From Sitta carolinensis (taxonomy: Eukaryota > Chordata > Aves > Passeriformes > Sittidae), in NCBI GenBank assembly GCA_032173965.1, contig JAVUNC010000006.1, forward strand, positions 38,907,870 to 38,971,869: a stretch of DNA of 64,000 nucleotides. The letters are read 5' to 3'. Positions 1-12,600 of the stretch are shown here, one piece after another. Made by a program: the position numbers and the translations under genes. The notes below the pieces were generated by a model. It ran no database searches. It had not been told where the DNA came from and saw only the letters and a list, made by a program, of their open reading frames with translations. How positions within the stretch are numbered: the stretch's first letter is position 1; each line of letters opens with the position of its first letter.

Positions 1-1698
1 AAGGCAGACAAAGTACAGCTGAACAAACACAATAGACATGAAGAGGAGGTGTGCCCTTTGTTATAACATAAAAGCAAGTGACCTTAGTGTGAAGAGATTT
101 ACAAGAGCAAGAAACACGCAAAATCAGGTTGAAGCAGATGCACTTGCATACATGTAAAATGTGGGATAATTAACATTCTTATACAACTTACAGTACACAT
201 CTGAGGGCAGGAATGAAATGCATCCTCCCCATATAATTTCAGGGCACACACACGAGGACTTAGACACACACATATGTACACAAAAGAAATGAATGTGTGT
301 CTTGCCCAGGTGTAAACACTGGAGTGAATATGCACAGTCTCAGGGCATAAGCACAGATATCCATGGTGCACGAGGATGCGGGTGTGGTGGAAGCGTACCA
401 AACTGGCACTGTGCACAGGAGTGAGAGGGAGGGCGTGCCAGTGCTTCTGGCGCATGCTCCAACTTCATCCTGGGCTTTTTTCCTTCCTGATTTAGTTTTT
501 TTTCTGCGGCAGAGCAGACTCCATGTCTACAGGGAAGGTGCTTAATGAGTCAAATCCAATCTCTCGAATGCCTTATCAGTTGTGGACAGGCCTGTTTCTG
601 ACAGCTGACCTTTCTCACTGCACGCTGCTGAAAAACCCATACACCACAAACAATTAACACAATGCTGAAAACACAAAGCTGAAGGAAGGGAAGACTCTAG
701 ATCACTATAGACAGCACTACATCAGAAGGAAGAGAGTGATGCACATAAAAATGACAGAAAGAATCCATATAAGGGCTTCATTTCACCTTATTTTGCCACA
801 AACACACTTTATTACCATCTTTACAGCTTGGCTGTAGCAAAGTTATGTGCAAAAACAAGTCATGTAAAAGAAGAATGAAAAGAGTAGAGAACAGGGAACA
901 TTTTAGTGATGTATATGATATTAAGCCCTTGCTCAAATAAATATATGTCTGAATAAATACATGCAAAACTGATGCAAAGAGCAAAATTCCTCAGTAGAAA
1001 ACAAAAGTATGTAGAGCAGAGGAGATGAAGGCAAGTATCAGCCTGCCCTCCTATACCTCTGCTGTTGTGGGACTAGCTCCTGAGAAAACACACAATAACA
1101 CATTTATTAAAAAAACTAAACTGAATATTGCCTGAATTAGAAACAAAAAAATAGCAAAACTGTCAAATAGTCCCTTCAATAATGACAAGGAGGCTCATCC
1201 CATGAAGAGCACAACTCCAGTTCCAGGTAAGCAGGAGGTTGCTTCTTTTGGGAGGCACTAACACCTAAACAAAGTGGACTGTCTAGCCAGTTATTCGAGG
1301 GATTTGTTGCTCAAGAAAGGGTCAGAAAAAATCTGCGTGTTTTCAGCTCTGCTGCCAGCTCAGTATGAGATTTGGGCAAACCATATACATTGCATTTTCT
1401 GAAATCTCTCTTCACTATCAGAATTTTCTGCAAGATAACATGCTTGAAGATCAAGACTAATGTATCTCAGATTTCAGGAGCAGATCCTAGGCACACAGAA
1501 GTCACATCCTAATTTGAAAAAGTAGACATCTATCTTTTGTGCATTAGTCTCCCTGTATGTGCAAAAGAGCACAGCCTACCATTATCACATTTTGCTATTT
1601 TACTATTATTTAATTCAATAGCATGACCTCCAAAAGGAACATGTTCTTCCATCTTAACAACTCCTGACATGTTCAAAATAGGAGCTAGATGACACTGA
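1..1698. other. Noncoding sequence, no gene seen
   Basis: AT-leaning, CpG-poor DNA. It contains a weak CA/GT-rich patch at 246-305, whose ACACACAT and ATGTGTGT halves could pair, and short A runs near 1108 and 1144. The longest frames (118 codons on the minus strand at 99-455) are Cys/His-rich without a recognisable domain. Confidence 0.7.
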
Positions 1699-1752
1699 GG
1701 AAAGTTCACAGAAAAAAAGTTTTCTGGAAAGTTCACAGAAAAAAAGTTTGCC
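1699..1752. repeat. 27-bp tandem duplication (2 copies)
   Basis: Two adjacent copies of a 27-base unit (1699-1725 and 1726-1752) share GGAAAGTTCACAGAAAAAAA followed by GTTT, and differ only in the last bases (TCT versus GCC). It is a recent local duplication in noncoding sequence. It also creates a repeated peptide in chance frames on both strands. Confidence 0.95.
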
Positions 1753-4700
1753 AGAAGCTCCACAAAAGTCATTTGGATGCAGCATCTAATTCATCTAGAC
1801 ACCTGTGGAAAACTAAGCATGCTTTTGAAGATTTTGCATGCAACCCAGACAAGACTGACATGCAAGTGGGTTAAAAGGTACAGAAAGTCATTTAAGGTCA
1901 GAGTGTGGAGGAAGCTCAACAGCAGTGCAAAATATGTGTCAATTTAGCATCTCTAGCTGGTAGCGATGCTGATGAACAGAAAAGGCATTCAGGCAAAGTA
2001 TTCCAGTTAACCACTGAAGTACATAAGATCTCTTCAGACCTCAACAAATCAAAAAATATTTTAAGAGAAAATATTTCATTATATTAGAGGGGTTTTGTAT
2101 CCAAGTGAAAAAATTATGTCATAATTGTAATTCTTTTTTATCTATTCCCATGTGGTCTTTTCATATATACATATTATATCCATTTGTTTCAATGCAATAA
2201 AAATTGATGCTTAGTATATACTGTAATTATCTTTAAAAACTTATCAGCTCATCTGTTTTCATAAATTTCTGAAATTATCTATGCTATTTGGAATAACAGA
2301 TAACAGCTATTCTATCAGCTCATTCAAAATTAGTAACTTAGTATCATCAATGAAATAACTTTCATATCTTGATGTGACAGCACCAAAAATGAGCCCAGCT
2401 GCTTTCATTAGTTCAAGCTACTGGTTAGCATAATCTTATTAAAGCCTTGTACATACTATCAAGACTGTATATCAACTGAAAACAAATCAGTGCTTCTCTT
2501 CAGTACTATAAGCCAAACTCTGAACTCACTGGCCTTGATAAAAATAAGGAGCAATTTTATGGCAATCAATGAGGGTATACTACTGGATGCGAGACAGCGA
2601 TCATGCTGGTATCCATGTCCATGCTATTTTTCCTAAGCCTGTTGATGGAAGACCAGAACTGATGCAATTCATATTCTTACAAGCAAAGCCCAACTGCTAT
2701 AAAAATTACTTTTCAAATCTCTCTGCAGGAGATGTGACACTGCCCTTGTGCTATAACAACTGTTGAAAAACTTGTGTTTCTCTTTCAGTTCAGAAAGGTG
2801 CTGCCATTATTTTCCTGGAGATGAGTTCACCTTAGAGGGTCTTGGCTTCTGTGGTTTGGGGTTTGAGACTTGGTTTTTTTTCTTAGTAGCAAGGACTCTC
2901 ATTCTAATCTAAACACCAGAGGTACTTGTATATCTTATAAATATTTTCCAATTCCTGTTTCACTGAAGTGCTGTCCCCCTTTTTCCCACACATTAACAAC
3001 TCCATTAACCCACTGACACCATAGTCTTGTCATTTTGGAACTGAGAGCTGGTCAGAGATTTTGGGAAGTCAGGATGGCAGTTTTAGTCATGACCCATAGA
3101 GCAAACCCTCATGTATCCCATGCATGTGGCTGGCATGAAGCATCGCTGAAGCCCTTGTTATGCAAAAAACATAATTTTGTTTAAAATACAAGATAATTAT
3201 GAAAGTGGACTCTGTCAGCTTGTAACCTCAAGAGCCTCCAGATTAATTGTTTCTTGATAGCTCTCTGGTCAAATGTGCTTGTTCCAACAAAAATAAGTGT
3301 TGGCGGTTTTTTCCTCTGTTACTAGGTCTGCCACTACTTAGTAGAATCATAGAGAAGATGAAATCTTTCTTCACGCTGTCTCAAGCAACAGAATTTTGTC
3401 AAAACAAGTTCTAGCCATACCTTCATAACACCATGTGATGTATTATGGGGCTGCTGAAAAAGGACTGTTAACAAAATTTGGCCTTCACATTGTAATTTTA
3501 AGATCTTTTCTGTTAAAGCATACGTCAGAACAAGGTATAACTTATTTTCTCACAATTCTGTTGGCTCTGCAGAACTAAAAAATAAGAGGGATGAAATCAT
3601 ATAACACTATATTCATTAGCTGATCTATCTAAATATATATATATATGCAGTTTTATCATTACGCACAGATAACTTGACACAAAAAAAAGTAAAGAAACTT
3701 CACTAAATATTTTTTCTTGATTTTATGCAATTTTTTAATGCTTGCCACTATACACCAATCCCACAAAGGGACTGAACAAAAAAGAACTGTATAACTTCAC
3801 TAGTCTGGGAAGACAAAGGAGGAAGAGAACTCGCTGCATTAAGCACATACCAATACCAAAAGCGTTTTTCAATTACCTGAAAATTTTCAACATTAAGCTT
3901 TACCATCTGCAGCCTACAGTGGATCACAATTGTCCCTGCTGTTGCCTATACACTCTCTTGCAGCACCACTTCCCTGTTTCTTTGTCCTACAGATCTGCTT
4001 GGCTTGACCATAACCATGGTGTATAAATCATAAGACAGAGTTGTGCCCTCCTCACCTGGGAATGTCTTCTTGAATGGCCTTCGCAATGAATGCTAGTTAA
4101 AACAAGTTCTCAAGCTGTAGAGATAGCAGCAGACAAATGTTAGTGCTGACCTCAATACTTCACAGCATCTAGTAAAACAACATTGTTGGACCCAAAGATT
4201 CTGTTTCTCGGTGGGGATAAATTAAGAACTCATTTTCAAGCTCTTACAAGAACTGCAGGAATATATATGTGCTAAAATTGCTTCATCTGGCAGAACTGAG
4301 GCTCTTCAGCCCCATAAGACAGAAATGATCCTTGACAGGAACTGTAATTTCCCACCAGCTACGACTGGTGATAGTCATGCAAGCAACAGTTAGAACAGGC
4401 TGTGGTCAGCCCTGCTGATCCTTCAAGTGGTTACTTGAAGCCCCACAGGCTTCTAAATCTCCAGACTCCACCTGCGCCTGCTTTTTCACCTCTATAAAAC
4501 AGAGCTCTGTCTACTGCTTGTAGCAATTACTCTTTCCAGAGTAGAACATACTTTGTATGTACAGCTCTGCAGCAACATTCCATAACCACTGAGGACTAGA
4601 ACATTTGGGACATGACCTTTCTTAGCTGCAAGGGGAGTTTTAAAGCGGCAGAAACACATTACAGCAACAGGAAACTCAGCTTCTGCGCATCATGGAGTAA

Positions 4701-6000
4701 CCCTGACCAAGAGGAAGGGCGCTTTGTGTCCATGCGCTGGGCGAGCGTGTGGAATACATCGCATCAACTCCTCCATGGCAGCTGTCCACATGCATCACCT
4801 TACCCTTCAGCAAACACAAGGCAGCTCATGCTTCAATGTGAATACACTAGCTTAGCTTGCTTTCCCTTAGAATTCAGAGCACATGTGGGTTTTTTTTAAT
4901 AGGCAAATTCAGTCTAGCTTGCTTCTGAGTGATTTGTTATGGTAACGATCTAAGCCAGCTACCTCCCTTCCTAGTATTATTTTAAATTCTTTCAGCATTT
5001 AAGTTTTTCACTGAACTCTTCTCAGACTCTTCCAAAGCTCTCTGAATAGCGCTAGACACAAGTGCACCATTTCCTGGGTTCAACTTCAAATGTCAATGGC
5101 TCCAGCCCTCCTTCACCTCCCTGGTCGCATCTACTATGAATCACTAACTCATAAATACAATCCATAACCTGTAACATCTGAGTTTATCAGTTGTTTTCCT
5201 GCTGCTGCATCTGCCTGTCTGAGGTGTTAGGCTTACACCGGGTTCAACATACACCTCTGATAAAGGAATATTTGTTTGCTAACGGCTTCATATTGATGTG
5301 TTTACACTGAACACTAGCACAGAGGGAGAGAGAATAACAGATTAGGGACCAGTTCAAGCAAGTTATTTTTATAACACCTATAATATGCATGTGGTTACAA
5401 ACAGACTTCATGGCTTTATTTCAATGGGGAAAATTACAATGAGAAGATTTTTATTTTTTTTTTACCAGCTGGCATCACACCATAGCAATCAGTTTTAAAG
5501 GCAGATATACTGGAAATAACTCATACGTGATGTTCCTGTTTGCTTCTAAAAAAGTAAAAACGCCCTTACACAATGATGAATAAAAGCTCAGATTATAAAA
5601 TCAACAGATGACCACAAGAAAATATGTCCAGTTAGTATTAGCACATCAACCTCATTGCAGATTTTGCCAGCCAGTTTGTTAGATATTACTAACAATCTCC
5701 TAGAGGTCTCTAACTTTGCCTTCTCCTGACTAGTGTTTCTGTGGACCACTCAGTGCACTGGGTTGCTCACTTTGAAGCAGTCACATGGCTGTGTGGGAGC
5801 ACATCACTGGATGGGCAAGCTATAAATGGTACATACATGATAAACATGTATCACAAAACAATCAGTGTAACCCATTCACTGATTGTCTTAGCAGAAGCCA
5901 GCAACCAAATGAACTATGGATATTAAATTCCTCTCCAGAGCATCTTTTTGAGCCAGACAAAACTTTGACGAACGCCCATTAGCCATCTGTATGACATTTC
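1753..6000. other. Noncoding sequence with one CpG-retaining patch
   Basis: Very AT-rich from 2090 to 2350. At 4686-4761 six CpG dinucleotides are kept (TGCGCAT, GGGCGC, ATGCGC, GGCGAG, GAGCGTG, TCGCAT) inside a 95-codon frame (4612-4899, plus). That frame has no recognisable domain and I do not call it a gene. A T-rich run at 5450-5464 ending in ACCAG looks acceptor-like but no donor follows. Confidence 0.65.
3633..3646. repeat. (AT)7 microsatellite
   Basis: A short perfect AT dinucleotide run in an AT-rich stretch. No further structure is seen around it. Confidence 0.9.
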
Positions 6001-9000
6001 AATCAAAGAGGGCTCTCTTAGCCTCAGACTCTGGAGATGAGTCTAAGTGTTTTCTGCTTAGGCAGTTAATGACAGATAGCGAGCATGAAAAACAAAAGTT
6101 GAAAGGCACAGAAGAACCTTTAGTGATGGAAGATATTTTAAAATCCAGAACTGAGCTTGCCTCATCCTCCTAAATCTAAAGCCAGTGGAAGGGCTCCCCA
6201 TAGAAGACAGAGTCTCTGTTGTTTCCCATGCGAGTACACGACTTCACATGTGCAAGCACACACACAGCTGGAGCCTCCTGTCTGTGGTGGAGCCCATGGT
6301 GCCCCCAGAGCAGCTCTCACTAAACTGACATTACTGCCACACTGCATGTGGGCACACAGCATGCTCAGCAGGGCAGGCTCCCAGACCTGAGGGATCCTAC
6401 ATGCACACAGGTACAGTCCTTACAAATGCATGCAAAGCTGGGTTTGCACCTGCTGGGGTGGCATGTCTGTACATGCAGATTCGTGCACAATAATGTACGT
6501 GTGCATTGGTTGCACAAGTGCTTTTGAACGTGCATGTGTGCACAGTGGCCATATGTCTGCATGGTCTGGGCAGGGTTCCCTTCTCTCTCTCTTTTCTTCA
6601 CTGAATGGGAAAAGGCTGTCAGCAATTTCCTTCTGTCAGCAGCTGGGAGACACTTTTCTGTAGTTAGCTGCAATTTGTTTCAATTATGTGTATTAATCAC
6701 AGCCTGCTCCTGATGGGATTCTTCATAAATGAAAAAAATTTAAAAATCAAAGCTTTTCTTTTTAACAAGCTGATTCCTCTCTCATGATGGCACTTAATGA
6801 CTGCAGATTTGTTGGGAGAGTGGGGGAAAAAAAAGAAAAAACAGGAAAAAAACAAACCCTTGAGACACTTCCATGTTTGCTTATTTCATTAATAAGCACC
6901 ATGGCTCAAGAAGCTGCCAGGACATGCAATTGGAATGGGGGTCAGTTCACTGTCATTCCAACCGTGGGGAGAGAGAGCTCTGAATAGCCTTTATAAAAAA
7001 AAAAAAATCTCCTAGTTTAGAGAAGTGGTGGAATTACATCAATTAAGGATTTTTGACTCCAACCTGCTTTCTTTGAAACCTAAAGCAGAAATCAGCTTCC
7101 TACTGTTTCAATATCTTACAGCAGGGATTAATTTTAAAGACACTGGGAAAAGTAGCGAAAAACTGGGAAACCTATAGCTGCCTAAGAGCAGCTCCCAAAG
7201 TCTACTGAAACATAACCAAAGGACCAGTGAGGATGAATGTTATTTTACTACTCAACTGCACATCAAGCTGCAGTGTTTTAAAGCTGCCTATTTCATCTGT
7301 GAGTCCTAAGAGGCCTTTGAGGAACATGCTCTACATTTGCAGTGAAGAAGTAAATAAAATCAAGTACTTAGGATGTATGCTGATATTTTGGAAATATTCT
7401 ACTTAAATAAGCTCCTCTGCAAAGATATGAGGGTGTACCAGTACACAAGCCAAACGGATCTTTCCTTCTTTCTCATTATCTGCTTTCCTCTAGCAGTTAT
7501 CTTACCTGCTATTGTATTAAAGATTCCCACCACCCGGATTTGTCATGAATCACAATGAGGGCTGACAAACTTGGAAAACTTAGGAGTCATTGTACAGATT
7601 TTACTCATAGGTATAAATATATTTGGGAATCTTCTAGGATGTAAGCAAAGGGCACTTACTTCACAGCCCTGGAATTGTAAATCAAAAATTATCTGAGTAC
7701 CAAAAATGTAGATGATTTTCAAGTCATGATCAATGTATTCTGTAAAAGACTGGGTTAGAACAAGGCTGTGCTAGAATAACAAGGGGATCTGTAAGATTGG
7801 TACTGCTTAAAACTGTGTTGCAATGAGTCCTTGCAAAATTTGCTTTCTAAAAATCTGCTTACTAGATTTGCTCACTCCATCACATTTAGGGAAAAGAAAA
7901 ATGATCCTATTCCAGGTCCATATGACACAATGTGTGTAATACATCACTAAGAGAATTTAGGCCTACTCCTACGTTAAGATTTAATGGCATAGACATCAAC
8001 TGGGTGTACAAAAAAAATCCATCCAATATATCCCCTGTAATCATAATATCAACAATGACTTAATCATGAGTGAAAATGTCGTTACAATGGCAGAAAATAC
8101 AACTTTACTAGTTTTGGGGTTTTTTCATAAGGGCCCAGACACACTAACAAAATAATTTATAAAGTATTATCTGTATTCAAATGAGCTCTTTGCATAACTA
8201 GGTTAATAAAGTCATAAGTAAAAGTCAAGATTCTGCATGAGGCATGTTTACCAGAACACCAACATGAGCCAGGGAATGATGTGATATGATTCTGCACACA
8301 GCTACAATGTTAGCTACAGTACCTAGGGACTGGGCAGCTGCCAGAGCTCTACCACGAGATGTGATTAGGAACTTGTACTGCAAGACAGTGTACATTTTGG
8401 GGGAGAAGATGATAGCTGCTCTACTCTACCCATCAAATGCATGTCTAGACCCTGATGATCTCTGAAGGCCATTCCCACGGATGCAGCTACACCCACATGA
8501 CTATGAGGATTTCATTTGCAAGAAAATGGGGAGGAGAGAGTCTGTACTGAAAAGAGCCTGCATGAATTGCATGAACTGCATCCACAGACAGCCTGTTTAC
8601 TGATGTCTGAGTAGCCATTGAGTCCAAGCAACTTTCACAGGTCTCAATTTGTTTCAGCCAAAAGGTAGGTACCTGAAAGTTTATTGTTTAGTTCAAAGCT
8701 TTATCTGCAGAGGGACAGATCTTAAAATCCTGAGAGAGGATCACTTGTGATCATCATTGCCCCTTGGTCCAATCTCAGATTTGCACAAGCAGGACATTTA
8801 GAGAACCTAAACCCAGAGCAATTACTAAGTGAAATTAACCCTGAATAATTAAGATATTAAAGATTCACAACATTAGGAATTGTTTAGAAACCAACATGAC
8901 CCACAACCTAGCTGCAAGCTGCCCAACCTCTGGGCACTCTGTTGGTCACCTGCAGTTACAAACCCTGGCACTACATCCCTTCCACTAGCACTTTCCTCTA

Positions 9001-9251
9001 CATTTCCATCAAAAACTTCCATTACATTGTGTTCTATTTGAAAAATTAAAAAACACTGCCCACAGAAATATGTTGGTAAAAGGCTCATCCAGAAAACTTC
9101 ATCCTTACTAGAGTCATACTGACATGTGCACAGAGACAAAAGGGAGAGGAACTAGGAAGAACATGGGAAGTCTAAAGGGCACAAAAAGCTTGGAGTGTCA
9201 CAAAACCCTTGGCTTCAAACACAACAATTTTCAACGCCAGGAACAATAAAT
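6001..9251. other. Noncoding sequence with TGCA-rich patch
   Basis: A frame open from 5952 to 6173 (plus) has a balanced, acidic composition but no recognisable homology. 6230-6560 is full of GTGCA/TGCAC and TGCATG units. 6670-6960 is AT-rich and motif-dense (TTAATCAC, TTCATTAATAAGC) and could be a conserved noncoding element. An A13 run lies at 6995-7007. 7010-9250 shows nothing beyond short A runs. Confidence 0.6.
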
Positions 9252-9429
9252 CCAGAGAACATGATAGAGAAAGCAAACGGGGAAAGAGGGGGGAAAGGAG
9301 AAAAAAAGAAAGAAGGAACACAAAGAAACACAGGTAAACAAAAGGGACGAGTGCAGAAAACAGGCAGAAAAGGGAAAGAAGGAGAAAAAGAAGAAGGAAT
9401 GAAAGTGATAGACAGAAGGGAAGAGAAAT
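9252..9429 (+). repeat. Purine-rich low-complexity tract
   Basis: The plus strand is overwhelmingly A and G, with uninterrupted purine runs at 9279-9318 (40 nt) and 9366-9399 (34 nt). Such homopurine-homopyrimidine DNA can form triplex structures. Because the complementary strand is almost free of A, it rarely forms stop codons there. This explains the long open frame on the minus strand (9172-9957) and the Lys/Glu/Gly-rich frame on the plus strand. I read both as by-products of composition. Confidence 0.9.
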
Positions 9430-9439
9430 CTCTGCTGGT

Positions 9440-9660
9440 ACAGTAACAAATAAATCCCTGCAGCATGACAAGTGTCTGCTGAAGCATTTCATTTCCCCGC
9501 AGCATAATGGTGTGTTATTGCCCATTATCTGTTCTGTCAGTGCCAGAGTCGATATTAAATGAGGGGCAGCTGCATTTAGCTGCCATTTTTCAGCTGTCTC
9601 TCTGTTACCATGGAGACACGCTTGGTTTTTGATGAACCTGGCTGCGAGCAGAGGGGTGCA
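9440..9660. promoter_or_regulatory. Candidate conserved noncoding element with E-box dyad and X-box-like site
   Basis: Directly downstream of the purine tract the sequence becomes balanced and motif-dense. GGCAGCT-N6-AGCTGCC (9565-9584) is a perfect 7-bp inverted repeat containing CAGCTG, and another CAGCTG lies at 9591. GTTACCATGGAGAC at 9604-9617 resembles an RFX X-box (GTNRCC-N2-RGYAAC, 10 of 12). The style (AT/GC balanced, no repeats, TATTAAAT and homeodomain-like cores) resembles vertebrate conserved noncoding elements, but I cannot test conservation here. No gene is called in it. Confidence 0.35.
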
Positions 9661-12600
9661 TGCGCATGAGGGGAAGGCGGGAGCGCCGCAGAGCAGTGGG
9701 AGCAAAGGACCAAGACAAACAGTGGAGGGACACAAGCACGGGGAGGGCCGGTTCCTTGTAACCAAGCACCACAGAGACAGCCATTTCAAAAACCCTCTTA
9801 ATATGCAGAAGAGCCCACAGCCAAGCATAAAGACATAGCTCTGACTTTCACAGATTCCAGCAATTGCTCCTTCACCCCTCTGCCCTTCTCCTTTCCCTAC
9901 ACCCTCTGTCCCAAAACGATAGCAATCCTTCCCCTCTTTTTGGGATCTCTGCAGCAATATCTCTAAGACTATTAGAAGTAATGATTAATTAAGCCTCTTG
10001 AAGACCACGTAGCAGGTTGCAGCAAGCTGCTGCCACACACTGGTGCTGAAATCTAGATAACTTCACTCACCATTCTCCTGCTTCAAATATAAGGATGTTC
10101 CCTACAGGGAAGTGGATGGGAGATAGCTGAACAGCAAATGGGAACAAAATGATCTCATTTCATTTTCTTAACTTCCTAACAAAGCTTCTTTAGATGAAAG
10201 ACACACTGGGGTCTCCCTGCACCATTTACTTGATGGTGGCAACTTCAAACCCTGCATCTAGCATAGATTTCATCTCTAACACCGTTGGCTTTAGACCCAC
10301 AGTCAGCATACCTGCAGTGGCTGGGAGAGCCCATCTCCTGTTCTCCAGTGGCATCTCAATCACCAGTATGAAAAACTTCTGCTTCAAGTGTTGACCACAC
10401 ACAGCACCAGAACTAAGCAGTCCAGTTCCAACAGCATTTTCAGTTTACTTACATTACTATAAGCTATTTACCTCTGCTTGAGAGCCTTGTTTTTCTGAAT
10501 TGCTTGTAAAGGGTTTTAGAAACATTGGATAGACTGACATGGTGAAAGTCAAACTAATAAACTATATACCAACATTAACAAATGAAATGGAGCCGTGTAC
10601 TCCTAGACTTTGGAACATGATAGTTTGCAATTCTAAACTATTAGAACTCTCTCCAGTATAATTTTCTCATTAAACTAGCAGTCTTCCAAATTATTCTGAG
10701 CACAACTTAGGGGTTAGGATATGCCCATGACCATTCCCAATGCCCAGTTTTCATACAACCATCTTCTTCTGCATGTTTATGAGCACAGACAGACCATCCT
10801 GCAATGGCCAGCCTCAGTGCCAGGAAACATTTCCACACATGCTCAGCAGATTACTAGAGACAACCAGGCAATCCAACTTGAAGACAGCCAGGAGAGTACT
10901 TTGTGCAGTTCAAAACTGCAAGGATAAAGGTCTTGCTGACATATCCTAGTTCTGTCCATCCTAACTCTCCACCAAAGGGCTGACTTGCACAATTCTACTT
11001 ATCATGCAGCTTGGATGTACATACAGGATAATGGAGTCAGAGCTCCTCTGTAAGCCACTGAATACTTGAGCCATAGGTCTGCTGAGCTATATCCTCCTAA
11101 ACAGATAAATACAAAAGGAAGACTAGTAATCCCACTCAAGCTGACAAGGATAATGGGATACCTGAGGAGTAAATCACAGCCTTAAAACATGTACCAAGAG
11201 CACTTTTGGGATCTGAAAATTCCCTAGCACTGAATGGGAATATTCTACTGCTACACTCTGAATTTGCAGAAAGCCTCACCTCTACATCAACAATCGCAAT
11301 ACTAAAAGGAATTGTTTGGTTCGTAATGTTTATAATTAAGGCTAAAGATGCCCAGAGGACATTTACTCCTCAAAGGTGAATTCATGATGCAGACATGTTG
11401 TCAGACACTGACAGCATTCAGCTTTTCCCAAAGCAGCTTGCTCTTTAGGTGATATCCATGTTTGCCTTGAATTGTGATTTACAGCTTCCCAGTCAATCCT
11501 CAGATTATGTTTCTCAAAGTCCAAACCTTATACCTCCCTTAAACCTCTGTCCTGTCCCTTTGCCACAAACCCTCAGACTGCAAAGCAACAAAATCAAACA
11601 TCTTTGCTAGGAAGTTGCAAGCAGAATATGCAAAGGTGCTCAGGCCCAACTCTGGTTTGCAGTGGAATTAAACATCTCTTCCTGTTTAATCTCAGTGCAG
11701 GTGAAACTGAAGATACACTGATACAAAAGTAACACCAAGAAACACAGCAACACTGAGTACTCCTAACTTTTAAAAGTGTAATTTGCTGCTTCCTTTTAGC
11801 TTAGAACACCCTCTTTTCCATATCTCCTGCTTTCCCAATGCTTTTCTTTGAATCTTCTCATTTATTTGTTCATGCTGTCCAGCATCACCTAACAAATAAA
11901 ATTCTCAATACTCAAACACTCAAGTAGGAAACTACTGTTTTAATAATTGCAAAAACTGCAGTACTTTCCAATGACAATGCATTGTCTTCCAGTAATCTGC
12001 TAGTGCAAACAATTTCAGTGCCTGACCATGAAGCACTCTTCTTCCTTTATTCAATGTATTTGCTTTATAGAAGCCATTTAAAAGTCACTATTTCTCAAGA
12101 CCTGCCTAGCTGTCCCTGCTTCATCCTAAGAGACAATTAAAAAAAAAGGATCCAAGTGCATCATAGTATTAATTTGTAAGTCCTCATCTCCTAGTTGCAA
12201 CCCGTGTTTTGTCATTTTCTCATCACAGCCCCTTACTCTGATGTTTTACCCTGTTTTGGACTTCTGGAACTTGACAAAATCTTTAAAAGCAGATTCTAAA
12301 GAAACTCCTCAAGTGACATTTAATTGGCACAATGCTGTTGATCTTTCCCACGATTGACAATTGCTACCTTTCTCTATGGCAGTTGCCTAGAACTGCTCTT
12401 CATGTATCTTTTCTTATCATGCTAACCACCAGTTTCTTTAAAACTTCTGATTGTCCCGCATTGATGAAAAAGTTCTGCATGAGTTGCTTACATGCTATTC
12501 CTTCCTTTATCTTCTATCCACTTGCATAACGTTTTGCTTTTGAATATGGAACTATCTTAAGCACCACAGAGTACCAGACTGACATTGGATTTGCAGGATC

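Noticed and set aside
3340..3365. TAGAATCATAGAGAAG, similar to a reversed CR1 tail
   Set aside because: Only about 12 bases match and no CR1 sequence continues on either side.
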